Shown here: positions 7,695-14,362 of the stretch, piece after piece
Numbering within the stretch: position 1 is the stretch's first letter
Layout of the letters: each line of letters begins with the position of its first letter
Origin: an uncultured Lachnospiraceae bacterium
Lineage (GTDB): Bacteria; Bacillota; Clostridia; Lachnospirales; Lachnospiraceae
NCBI GenBank assembly: GCA_958422845.1
Contig: CATZPU010000003.1
Coordinates: 1 to 25,406, forward strand
Reading direction: 5' to 3'
DNA: 25,406 bases
The notes under the pieces: model-generated
What the model was told of the DNA's origin: nothing
Seen by the model: only the letters and a program-made list of their open reading frames with translations
Databases searched by the model: none
Position numbers and translations under genes: made by a program

Positions 7695-9605
7695 TTACTT
7701 CGCAGACAAATCCTCTTCCGTCACGGTCACCTGTCCCGCCGCATCCGGCGAATGAAAAAATTCATACACCTGACGGGCGCTCCTTGCGTTCATGGACGGT
7801 GCATTGGCAAGCTGTTCCAGCGTCGCATCACGGATCGCCTCTGTTGTTTTAAAAGTACGCAGCAGCGCCTTCCGCCGCGTCGGTCCGATTCCTTCAATAT
7901 CGTCAAGTATGGAACGTACCTGTCCCTTGCTGCGCAGACTTCTGTGGTACTCGATCGCAAAGCGGTGCGCCTCATCCTGTATCCTCGTCACCAGTTTGAA
8001 GGCTTCTGAACGCGTATCAATAGGGATCTCCACATTATTGAAATAGATTCCTCTTGTCCGGTGAAAATCATCCTTTACCATGCCGCAGACAGGAATCGCG
8101 ATTCCGAGCTTTTCCAAAACGCCAAGCGCGATATTGACCTGTCCTCTGCCTCCGTCCATCATCAGAAGATCGGGAAAACGGCTGAAGCTTCCCAGCTCAT
8201 ATCCCAGTCCTTTCTGTTCAAGCTCTTTTCGTTCTTCCAGACCGTGTACAAACCGCCTCGTCAGCACCTCTTCCATACTTGCGTAATCATTCGGTCCCTG
8301 TACGCTCTTTATCTTGAATTTCCGGTAATCGCTGCGCTTTGGTTTGCCCTTTTCGTAAACGATCATCGAGCCGACCGATTCAAATCCGCTGATATTTGAA
8401 ATATCAAACGCCTCCATCCGCATCGCCCGTCCGATACCAAGCAGCTCTTCGATCTCATGCACGGCTCCTATCGTCCTGCCTTCCTCTCTCTTGATACGCT
8501 CCCGATCCTGCGAAAGGACGATCGAGGCATTCTCTCTGGCAAGCTCGACGAGTTTCTCCTTCGTACCCTTTTTCGGCACCTTAAGGTACACCCGCTGCTC
8601 CCTCTTCTCACTCAGCCACTTTTCGATGATCTCCTGATCCTCCACCTCCGTCTCAAGCATCAGCTCCCGCGGTATGAACGGCGTTCCGGCGTAATACTGT
8701 TTGATGAAACTTCCGAGAATGACTGCTTTCGTATCGTGCGGCGCCACGCGAAGGTAAAAATGCTCGCGCCCGATCATCTTTCCGCCGCGGATAAAGAAAA
8801 CCTGTACGACAGCATCGCCGCCGTCCACGCTAAGCGCCAGAACGTCCTTGTCCTCTCCGTCACCATGCGTAATCTTCTGACGCTGTGCGACCTGTCTGAT
8901 ACTCTCGATCAGGTCGCGATACTGGGCTGCCTCCTCGAATTCCATATTTTCTGCCGCATCATTCATCTTCTTTTGCAGCATTTCTATCACAGGAGCATGA
9001 TTGCCGTTCAGAAACTCAAGCGCACCGTCGATCGACCTGCGGTACTCCTCTTTTGTGATATTCCCCTGACACGGAGCCGTACACTGGCCGATGTGGTAAT
9101 ACAGGCACGGGCGTTCCTTTCCGCAGTCGCGCGGCAGATTCTTCTGACAGCTTCGCAGTTTATACAGCTTGCGTATCAGCTCGATCGTATCTTTCACCGC
9201 CGCCGCGCTCGTGTACGGCCCGAAATATTTTGATTTATCCTTTTTCATCCTACGGGCAAAAAGCACGCGCGGATAATCCTCTCCGAGAGTAACCTTGATA
9301 AAAGGATAGCTTTTGTCATCCTTGAGCATCGTATTATACTTCGGCCTGTGCTCCTTGATTAGATTTGATTCAAGCACCAGCGCCTCAAGCTCCGAATCCG
9401 TCACAATATATTCAAACCTGCGAATGCGCTCGACCATCTGCATGATCTTCACGCTCTTTCCTCTGCTGCTCTGGAAATACTGCCGCACACGGTTGCGCAG
9501 GCTGATCGCCTTTCCCACATAGATAATATCGTCGTGCTCGTCGTGCATGATATATACGCCGGGGCGGGCAGGCAGCTTTTTCAGTTCTTCTTCTATATTA
9601 AACAT
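7695..9605 (-). CDS. uvrC: Excinuclease ABC subunit C
   Basis: A 636-residue nucleotide-excision-repair nuclease that makes the 3' and 5' incisions around bulky DNA lesions in complex with UvrB. Visible domains in order: GIY-YIG endonuclease (GVYIM at 16-20, [14 protein letters not shown] at 27-40), a UVR motif for UvrB contact at about 204-239, the UvrC RNase H-like 5' nuclease domain in the middle ([32 protein letters not shown]), and C-terminal helix-hairpin-helix motifs ([16 protein letters not shown]). Length is usual for the family. A promoter with a perfect -10 lies 63 bases upstream, and AAAGGA precedes the ATG. Confidence 0.96.
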   Translation of the reverse strand: MFNIEEELKKLPARPGVYIMHDEHDDIIYVGKAISLRNRVRQYFQSSRGKSVKIMQMVERIRRFEYIVTDSELEALVLESNLIKEHRPKYNTMLKDDKSYPFIKVTLGEDYPRVLFARRMKKDKSKYFGPYTSAAAVKDTIELIRKLYKLRSCQKNLPRDCGKERPCLYYHIGQCTAPCQGNITKEEYRRSIDGALEFLNGNHAPVIEMLQKKMNDAAENMEFEEAAQYRDLIESIRQVAQRQKITHGDGEDKDVLALSVDGGDAVVQVFFIRGGKMIGREHFYLRVAPHDTKAVILGSFIKQYYAGTPFIPRELMLETEVEDQEIIEKWLSEKREQRVYLKVPKKGTKEKLVELARENASIVLSQDRERIKREEGRTIGAVHEIEELLGIGRAMRMEAFDISNISGFESVGSMIVYEKGKPKRSDYRKFKIKSVQGPNDYASMEEVLTRRFVHGLEERKELEQKGLGYELGSFSRFPDLLMMDGGRGQVNIALGVLEKLGIAIPVCGMVKDDFHRTRGIYFNNVEIPIDTRSEAFKLVTRIQDEAHRFAIEYHRSLRSKGQVRSILDDIEGIGPTRRKALLRTFKTTEAIRDATLEQLANAPSMNARSARQVYEFFHSPDAAGQVTVTEEDLSAK

Positions 9606-9667
9606 GCAGTCGTCCTTTCTCGTTATAAAAAGTTACCAGACTGTAAATTTCCAATCACGTCTTCCTC

Positions 9668-9696
9668 ATTATAGCACAGAGAAAATACGCAGTCAT
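9668..9696 (-). promoter_or_regulatory. Promoter for uvrC
   Basis: On the minus strand ATGACT (9696-9691) is followed after 17 bases by TATAAT (9673-9668), itself preceded by TG one base upstream as in extended -10 promoters. The terminator-like hairpin at 9701-9722 sits directly upstream and would insulate it. Confidence 0.7.
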
Positions 9697-9697
9697 T

Positions 9698-9722
9698 AAA
9701 AGAATCCTGCTCGCAGGATTCT
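9698..9722 (-). terminator. Perfect 9-bp hairpin upstream of uvrC
   Basis: AGAATCCTG (9701-9709) and CAGGATTCT (9714-9722) form a perfect nine-pair stem with a CTCG loop. Reading the minus strand, the stem ends in a short U-run (TTCTTTTAATG). It probably stops residual transcription coming from the PadR operon before the uvrC promoter. Confidence 0.5.
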
Positions 9723-9890
9723 CCGCCTGCGGCGTTGCTGAGCGCCAGCGACGCTCGTTTAGCAACGACCGAAGCGGAGCGTAGATTGCATTTGCGACAT
9801 CTTCCTATCCGCCGCAGTGCGATCCCGCGGAGCGTTTTGTGTCAGGGAAAGACTTCCGCGCGTCAGCGTGACACAGTCTTTTCATGGCAC

Positions 9891-9920
9891 AAAAAAGACG
9901 CTCTGTTTCAAGCGCCTTTT
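9891..9920 (-). terminator. Intrinsic terminator of the PadR operon
   Basis: In the minus-strand RNA, GGCGCU (9916-9911) pairs with AGCGUC (9902-9897), six pairs including one G-U. Six U residues follow (9896-9891), and an A-run precedes the stem. It lies 40 bases after the stop of the last operon gene. With AAAAAA before and TTTT after on the plus strand it may work weakly in both directions. Confidence 0.65.
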
Positions 9921-9961
9921 CATTCCGGTTACTGTTCACTCCGTTCACAGCAACCCTTATC

Positions 9962-10513
9962 TTACCACATCACATCCAGCAGATCGGCTTTCGCCGGATT
10001 GATGCGTATCTCCACATCGTAGGAACGGTCAAAATCATACGTACTGAATTTGTGCTCCTTCAGCTCACCGAGGAACTGATCGCGGCACTCCATAAGAAGC
10101 TGCATCATCTCCCCAAACGCAAGCCCCTCTTTCCAGTATACGCCGACCTCTGCCGTCTTTCCGCGCGGATGCCCTGTCGTTCCCGTATCCTCATAGACCT
10201 CTGTATGACCGAGATACACTTCTCCGAAAGAACCTGCATACGTCACATCGAACCAAACCTCATCGAGCGGCACTGTCTTATCCTCCGTCACTTCAATATC
10301 ATGCGACGCCCAGTACAGATACGGACGGAGCGCATCGTATTTCTGCGTTCCAAGCTCCCATACGAGCCGTTCTGTTTTCATGCTCTCTTCTGCAAGTGCG
10401 ACGTGTCCCTGATATTCCATCTCACTGTACTCCGTAAACCCGATCCCTGCTCCGAGTCCTGTAAGCAGTACGCCGGACAGGATCAAAACTGCCATACTTT
10501 TCCGAAATGTCAT
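9962..10513 (-). CDS. Small exported or membrane-anchored protein in a PadR operon
   Basis: A 183-residue protein with one N-terminal hydrophobic segment (about residues 8-25, VLILSGVLLTGLGAGIGF) that could be a signal anchor. The rest is polar and rich in aromatic residues, suggesting an extracytoplasmic beta-rich domain, with no motif I recognise. Its ATG overlaps the stop of the HAAS/DUF1700 gene in TAATG, so translation is coupled. In many Firmicutes the third gene of PadR-DUF1700 units encodes a DUF4097-type putative adhesin. This product has the same place and a similar N-terminus but is shorter, and I do not see the repeating beta-helix pattern. Function unknown. Confidence 0.7.
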   Translation of the reverse strand: MTFRKSMAVLILSGVLLTGLGAGIGFTEYSEMEYQGHVALAEESMKTERLVWELGTQKYDALRPYLYWASHDIEVTEDKTVPLDEVWFDVTYAGSFGEVYLGHTEVYEDTGTTGHPRGKTAEVGVYWKEGLAFGEMMQLLMECRDQFLGELKEHKFSTYDFDRSYDVEIRINPAKADLLDVMW

Positions 10514-11598
10514 TACGCTTCCTCCCCTCTGCTTTCCTGACGCGCGCTGTTTTCCTCCATCCTGCGTTCTTCCCTGCGGATACGTTCTTCTTCTATCCTG
10601 CGCTCTTCCAGTCGGATCCTCTGTTCTTCCAGTTCAAGCTCTTTCTGTCGGATACTGCGCTCCTCCTGCCGGATCTTTTTGCCGTTCTTTCCTGCAAATA
10701 CGAAGCTCAGCAAAATACCGGCAGCCCCAAGAGAGCACAAAACCAGTCCGAAAGCTATAACGCCGATCCCGATCACCGGATAGCCCTGTGTCATCAGTAC
10801 GGCAAGCATCCCTGCACAGAAGAGGCAGAACAGACCGAACAGTAAAAACGGAGCAGAGCATATCAGAAATGTCAGCTTCACACACCCGATGACACATATC
10901 TTTACGACCCTGATGCATCCATCCCAGAAACGTCGAAGAAGCGAAGGTCTTCTTAAACCTTTTGCCCTCTCTTCATGAAGCTCTCTGCGTTTTTCTCTGT
11001 TTTCTTCGTACTGTACGCGTCGTTTTGCGCGGCGTACTTCACGCTCTTCCCGCTGCTTCTGCCGCCTTTCTTCTCTCTCCCCGCGCTGTTTTTGGCGCGC
11101 TTCTTCCCTTTCCTGATACTGCTGCGACTGCGCTTCCTCCGGTGACGGACGTCCGCACATACGGCGTATCAGACGGCAGCAGCCATCCCACAGCGTACAC
11201 GCAAGATTCCACCAGAACAGAAAAAAACGCTTTACCAGCTGCCACAGCCGCGCCCCTGCGTGCCTGACTGCCCTTGTGGCGCTTTGCAGCGCGCTCCCTG
11301 CTTTTTCAGCAGTCTCACCGGCAGCCCTGCGGACTGTCTGCGCTATGTTTTTTTCTTTTTCACTGCTCTCCTTTGTTTCTCCTGACGCATATTCCGTATT
11401 GATACTGTATGCGTCCAGAAGCTCCCCGATCAGTTCCTCGATACTGCCAAAATCCTTTACTGCTTCTTCCTCACTCATGCCATTCGCAATCTTCAGGTCG
11501 ATATGCTGCGCATACTCTCCCAGAACGTCCTGACGCTCCTTCTCATTGAGCACATGCAGCCGCTTTTCAAGCTCCTGCAAAAACTCCGCTTTACTCAT
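10513..11598 (-). CDS. HAAS/DUF1700 membrane protein with long charged coiled coils
   Basis: A 361-residue protein when started at the ATG at 11598, which follows GGAGGAG and overlaps the padR stop in ATGAGTAA. An upstream in-frame ATG at 11622 lies inside padR and lacks a good site. Residues 1-75 are the helical HAAS/DUF1700 domain (MSKAEFLQELEKRL, GEYAQHI, EEEAVKDFGS). Hydrophobic segments lie at about 122-140, 230-268 and 272-303. Between them, about 160-215 is almost wholly R, E, K and Q, and the C-terminus (308-361) is a second charged coiled coil. Typical DUF1700 proteins are near 200 residues without these blocks. The family partners with PadR regulators in envelope-stress-like units. 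Confidence 0.75.
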   Translation of the reverse strand: MSKAEFLQELEKRLHVLNEKERQDVLGEYAQHIDLKIANGMSEEEAVKDFGSIEELIGELLDAYSINTEYASGETKESSEKEKNIAQTVRRAAGETAEKAGSALQSATRAVRHAGARLWQLVKRFFLFWWNLACTLWDGCCRLIRRMCGRPSPEEAQSQQYQEREEARQKQRGEREERRQKQREEREVRRAKRRVQYEENREKRRELHEERAKGLRRPSLLRRFWDGCIRVVKICVIGCVKLTFLICSAPFLLFGLFCLFCAGMLAVLMTQGYPVIGIGVIAFGLVLCSLGAAGILLSFVFAGKNGKKIRQEERSIRQKELELEEQRIRLEERRIEEERIRREERRMEENSARQESRGEEA

Positions 11599-11911
11599 TA
11601 TCATTCTCCTCCAAAAAATCATTTACCTTTTTCCAGAAACCGTGCCACTCGCCTACCAGCTTTTCGAGATACAGCACCCCCGCAGCCGTCAGATGATAAT
11701 ACTTGCGCGGCGGTCCCTCTGATGATTCCCGCAGATACGTCTCGAAATAGTGTTCATTCGTCAAACGCTTCAAAAGCGGATAAATTGTCCCTTCGTTCAC
11801 ATCGATGACTCTCGACACCTCGGCAACCAGCTCATAACCGTACATATCTTTCCGGCTGACTGCCACGAGCACGACCATCTCAAGAACTCCTTTTTTAAAT
11901 TGAGGATTCAT
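11591..11911 (-). CDS. PadR-family transcriptional regulator
   Basis: A 106-residue winged-helix regulator. It shows the family signature: GVLEMVVLVAVSRKDMYGYEL at the start, EGTIYPLLKRLTNEHYFETY for the recognition helix, and PPRKYYHLTAAGVLYLEKL for the wing and dimer helix. PadR proteins usually repress their own operon and are relieved by a ligand or stress. Here the gene leads a three-gene unit with overlapping stop and start codons, and its promoter region carries repeats that could be its operator. RBS-like purines (GGGGGG) lie just upstream of the ATG. Confidence 0.9.
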   Translation of the reverse strand: MNPQFKKGVLEMVVLVAVSRKDMYGYELVAEVSRVIDVNEGTIYPLLKRLTNEHYFETYLRESSEGPPRKYYHLTAAGVLYLEKLVGEWHGFWKKVNDFLEENDNE

Positions 11912-11939
11912 GGTTCATCCCCCCTGACTTCCTTCATCC

Positions 11940-11956
11940 CGATACGTTCTGTATCG
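11940..11956 (-). promoter_or_regulatory. Dyad in the padR leader
   Basis: CGATAC (11940-11945) and GTATCG (11951-11956) form a perfect six-base dyad around five bases, between the promoter and the padR start. It could be an operator half-site pair or a small RNA hairpin near the 5' end of the message. Confidence 0.4.
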
Positions 11957-11977
11957 CATGCTTTATTTCTTGTATAT

Positions 11978-12006
11978 ATATTATACCTAGTACCTTACAT
12001 TGTCAA
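11978..12006 (-). promoter_or_regulatory. Promoter of the padR operon with repeated GGTACT
   Basis: On the minus strand a perfect TTGACA (12006-12001) is followed after 17 bases by TAATAT (11983-11978), or after 15 by TATAAT (11985-11980). AGGTACT occurs twice, once just before the -35 and once in the spacer, and GTATA...TATAC surrounds the -10. These are plausible PadR contact sites, inferred only from position and symmetry. Confidence 0.65.
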
Positions 12007-12009
12007 GTA

Positions 12010-12061
12010 CCTGAAATAAAATAATAGTGACGATGCAAATACATCCTATCTGCACCGCCAC
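12010..12061 (-). terminator. Intrinsic terminator of the transglutaminase-like gene
   Basis: In the minus-strand RNA an 11-pair stem with two G-U pairs forms between GUGGCGGUGCA (12061-12051) and UGCAUCGUCAC (12037-12027), with a 13-base loop. A U-rich tail (UAUUAUUUUAUUU) follows. It lies 54 bases after the stop codon and directly before the padR promoter, so the two units are insulated. Confidence 0.7.
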
Positions 12062-12114
12062 CTTTCCTGCACTGTACCCTTACTTCACGCGAATTCCTTT
12101 CCTACACGACAGGC

Positions 12115-13362
12115 TTATCCGCGCTTTTGATAATCCTTTTTGCTGCATTTTGGCAGACCGCTCTTGTTCCAGCGCATGCCCATCCGGTTCCATGTTTTCT
12201 CTCCGACGAGGAAAAATCCGCCCTGCGCATCGAGCACGTACCACTTTCCGCCGATCTGAACCATATTCCACTGGTGACTCGGATTGCTTGCCTGTGAATT
12301 CGCATGGACGTATCTGCACGGTACGCCGATCGCATCGCATAGCGCCTTCATCCCTCTTGCATAGCCGGAGCACTGAGCTTCCCCGTAAACGAGCGCTCCC
12401 CATGCAGTATTTGCACCGTTGTACTGCCATCCCCGCCATGCGTAGCTGCAATTGTTCCGAAGATAAAGAAACGCCGCGTATACTTTTTCATAATCGCTCA
12501 TGCCTTTGCGGATATAATTATCCTTGAAGCTCTGTACGACACGGCGCACCTCCGTCAGTTTGCCTGAACTAAGAGACGGACCGTATACACTCCCCGTCCC
12601 GTAGCTGCCCTTTACCGTCAGCTTTTTCGTTTTCACCTTATAAATATCGCTAAACTCACTGTACAGTTTCTTCCCGTTTGCTTTTCCGTACGCCCTTACC
12701 TTGTATTTGTAAGTCTTTCCCGATCTCAGCCCGCGATCCGTAAAAGTTGTCAGCCCCGCCTTTTTCAGCTTCTTTACTTTCTTCCACACGCCGCCGTCCT
12801 GCCGGTAGACCTCATATCCCTTCGCCCCGACAGAAGCATTCCACGTGATCTTTGCCGAAGTATTTCCGGACGCATACGCCTTTCGGATATGCGGTGCGGC
12901 GATCGATGTCGTCAGCGCAATCGTATTCGACTCGATCCGCTCATCAAAAACGCCTTGCGGGATCACCAGCTTATAATAATACGTGTTTCCAAGCTCCAGT
13001 CCCGTATCGTAAAACAGGACTTCTCCCTTCATATCCGTATCTCCGGTAAGACAAAGCATTTTTCCCTTTGTACCTCTTCGCTGCCACGGACCGCCGTTTA
13101 CGGAAGTCCACTGCGAGCCGCCATCAAAAATATCGACCAACCGGAATATTCCGCCCTGTGACGGAGACTTATCAGCACGGTACACTTCGTACGTACGGTT
13201 CCCCGGAAGATCCGCCAGAATCTCCGCTGTATCAGCTTCTACCGCACCGGCTTTTATAAGCCTGATCTGCTCCTGCGCCGAAACGCGAAGCGGCAGAATG
13301 CACAGACAAAACAGAAAGCCAAGCAAGATCGACATGCAGCTTTTTTTCATTTTTTCCTTCAT
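12115..13362 (-). CDS. Exported transglutaminase-like protein with Fn3-like region
   Basis: A 415-residue protein with a signal peptide (residues about 1-29, ending VSAQ). Residues about 155-247 form a fibronectin type III-like domain (AKITWNASVGAKGYEVYRQ; GLRSGKTYKYKVRAYGKANG), and 30-150 may be a second, more divergent one. Residues about 285-385 are a transglutaminase-like cysteine protease fold with the triad visible as AQCSGYA (C331), SHQWNMV (H363) and YVLDAQ (D378). Bacterial proteins of this type act on cell-surface or secreted proteins as proteases or crosslinkers; the substrate is unknown. No sorting signal or LysM domain is seen, so it may be secreted. Start is the first ATG after GGGGG; the ATG four codons later, after AAGGA, is possible. 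Confidence 0.82.
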   Translation of the reverse strand: MKEKMKKSCMSILLGFLFCLCILPLRVSAQEQIRLIKAGAVEADTAEILADLPGNRTYEVYRADKSPSQGGIFRLVDIFDGGSQWTSVNGGPWQRRGTKGKMLCLTGDTDMKGEVLFYDTGLELGNTYYYKLVIPQGVFDERIESNTIALTTSIAAPHIRKAYASGNTSAKITWNASVGAKGYEVYRQDGGVWKKVKKLKKAGLTTFTDRGLRSGKTYKYKVRAYGKANGKKLYSEFSDIYKVKTKKLTVKGSYGTGSVYGPSLSSGKLTEVRRVVQSFKDNYIRKGMSDYEKVYAAFLYLRNNCSYAWRGWQYNGANTAWGALVYGEAQCSGYARGMKALCDAIGVPCRYVHANSQASNPSHQWNMVQIGGKWYVLDAQGGFFLVGEKTWNRMGMRWNKSGLPKCSKKDYQKRG

Positions 13363-13528
13363 CCTGTTTTCCCCCTGTCTTTTCGCTCCTGTCTCTTTCC
13401 AGCTTACGGCTTAAAAAACGAAGCCTTTCACAAACAGGATACATAAATTATAATTCTTTCTTTTTTTCTTTAGATTTCTTTCAGTTTTCAGTCACCGTTT
13501 ATACACATTTTACCAGTATACTAAAGCC

Positions 13529-13703
13529 ATAAATGAAATGAAGCCACGACAGTGCATGGCGCGTCTGTATTGACGGCGGCTTCGACAAACAGCTATCTTA
13601 ATTCCGATTAAGTTTTCATACATTTTTCTCTTTCCTTAACTCCTTACGGAGTGCAGAGGGAATGGCATCATCGTCTTTTCGACATTGTCGCCATTCCTTT
13701 TTT
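13529..13703 (+). ncRNA. Candidate structured RNA ending in an intrinsic terminator
   Basis: Four local stems occur in series on the plus strand: GAAGCC/GGCTTC (13540-13545, 13578-13583) enclosing CGTC/GACG (13562-13565, 13572-13575); CTTAAT/ATTAAG (13597-13602, 13607-13612) with a TCCG tetraloop; ACTCC/GGAGT (13639-13643, 13648-13652); and GGAATGGC/GCCATTCC (13659-13666, 13690-13697), followed directly by TTTTTT (13698-13703). A -10-like TATACT (13517-13522) lies upstream, but no good -35 is seen. The U-run orientation serves a plus-strand transcript, yet no plus-strand protein gene precedes it. It matches no riboswitch class I know. The stems could also act in the minus-strand greA or transglutaminase messages. 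Confidence 0.35.
13659..13703 (+). terminator. Intrinsic terminator facing the plus strand
   Basis: GGAATGGC and GCCATTCC form a perfect eight-pair stem, followed immediately by six T residues on the plus strand. On the minus strand the same stem, 30 bases after the greA stop, is preceded by the A-run and followed by CTCTGC, so it is a poor terminator for greA. Confidence 0.55.
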
Positions 13704-13727
13704 GCGTGATCCGCATCGCAGATCGCA

Positions 13728-14231
13728 CTAGAATGTACGCAGCTTATCCTCGCTGTCATCGTGCGTATTTTCAATTTTTTTGATCTCAACGTAATACCCG
13801 TACTGTTCATTTACTTTGATATATACGCGGTCCCCGACCTTGTGTCCCATGACCGCTTTCCCAAGCGGGGACTCGATACTGATCAGTCCGTTGATCGAGC
13901 TGCCCCTCACTGTAGTCACAAGACGGTACACCTCCGTTTCATCATCCTCCTCAAAATAAATGTGTACTGTATTATTGATCCCTACCTCATCATCCTTTGA
14001 ATCATCCGAGATCACACGCGCCGTTTTCAGCATCCGTTCCAGATACCTGATCCTGCTCTCATTTTTGTTTTTATCTTTTTTTGCAGCGTGATACTCAAAA
14101 TTTTCGCTCAGATCGCCGTGGGCGCGCGCCTCCTTGACCGCCTCTATTGCTTCCTTGCGGACCACGAGCTTGCGGTAATCGATCTCGTCTTGAATCTTCT
14201 TTATATCACTTTCCGTCAACTGGTCATACAT
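13728..14231 (-). CDS. greA: Transcription elongation factor GreA
   Basis: A 167-residue factor that enters the RNA polymerase secondary channel and triggers cleavage of backtracked RNA. The N-terminal coiled coil is clear (residues 1-75), with the tip motif GDLSENFEYHAAK carrying the acidic D and E that coordinate the catalytic magnesium. The C-terminal FKBP-like domain includes GLISIESPLGKAVMGHKVGD. It is slightly longer than the usual 158 residues because of an acidic tail. GGGAGGAA lies upstream of the ATG at 14231. It lies downstream of the glycosyltransferase gene after a 131-base gap with a strong hairpin and probably has its own promoter. Confidence 0.93.
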   Translation of the reverse strand: MYDQLTESDIKKIQDEIDYRKLVVRKEAIEAVKEARAHGDLSENFEYHAAKKDKNKNESRIRYLERMLKTARVISDDSKDDEVGINNTVHIYFEEDDETEVYRLVTTVRGSSINGLISIESPLGKAVMGHKVGDRVYIKVNEQYGYYVEIKKIENTHDDSEDKLRTF

Positions 14232-14320
14232 ATCCTCTATTCCTCCCGAACACAGCGATCTATGCGTGCGTCTTCCGACGCGTATATCTGCTGTCCTCTA
14301 AAATTCTGCAAATATTTTCA

Positions 14321-14355
14321 CGCAGGATATGCCTGTATTTTCCGCATATCCTGCG
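14321..14355. repeat. Perfect 12-bp hairpin between glycosyltransferase and greA genes
   Basis: CGCAGGATATGC (14321-14332) and GCATATCCTGCG (14344-14355) are exact reverse complements around an 11-base loop. It starts eight bases past the glycosyltransferase stop. No U-run follows on the minus strand, so it may protect the 3' end of the message or work as a factor-dependent terminator. Confidence 0.6.
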
Positions 14356-14362
14356 CTGTATT

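Larger units (their letters stand above)
9606..9961. other. 356-bp intergenic region rich in inverted repeats
   Basis: No convincing gene lies here. From high to low coordinates it holds a terminator for the PadR operon (9891-9920), a pair of interlocking dyads (9838-9881), about 55 bases of plain sequence, a nested hairpin (9721-9779), a short terminator-like hairpin (9701-9722) and the uvrC promoter. The nested hairpin is CTCCGC/GCGGAG (9721-9726, 9774-9779) enclosing CGTTGCT/AGCAACG (9733-9739, 9761-9767) and GAGCG/CGCTC (9740-9744, 9752-9756). Its core resembles the tandem repeat near 20.6-20.9 kb. Confidence 0.6.
13363..13727. other. 365-bp intergenic region between greA and the transglutaminase gene
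   Basis: No protein gene is supported. The part next to the transglutaminase gene (13440-13530) is AT-rich and may hold its promoter, though no clear -35/-10 pair stands out. The part from 13540 to 13703 has four hairpins and a plus-strand terminator, described separately as a candidate RNA. Confidence 0.5.

Noticed and set aside
8457..9233. A 258-codon plus-strand open frame opposite uvrC
   Set aside because: It lies wholly antisense to uvrC, whose domains are clear. Its translation shows no domain and no ribosome binding site.
13529..13703. c-di-GMP, cobalamin or 6S RNA identity for the structured region
   Set aside because: The conserved sequence boxes of these classes are absent, and the serial small hairpins do not match the single long bubble-containing rod of 6S RNA.
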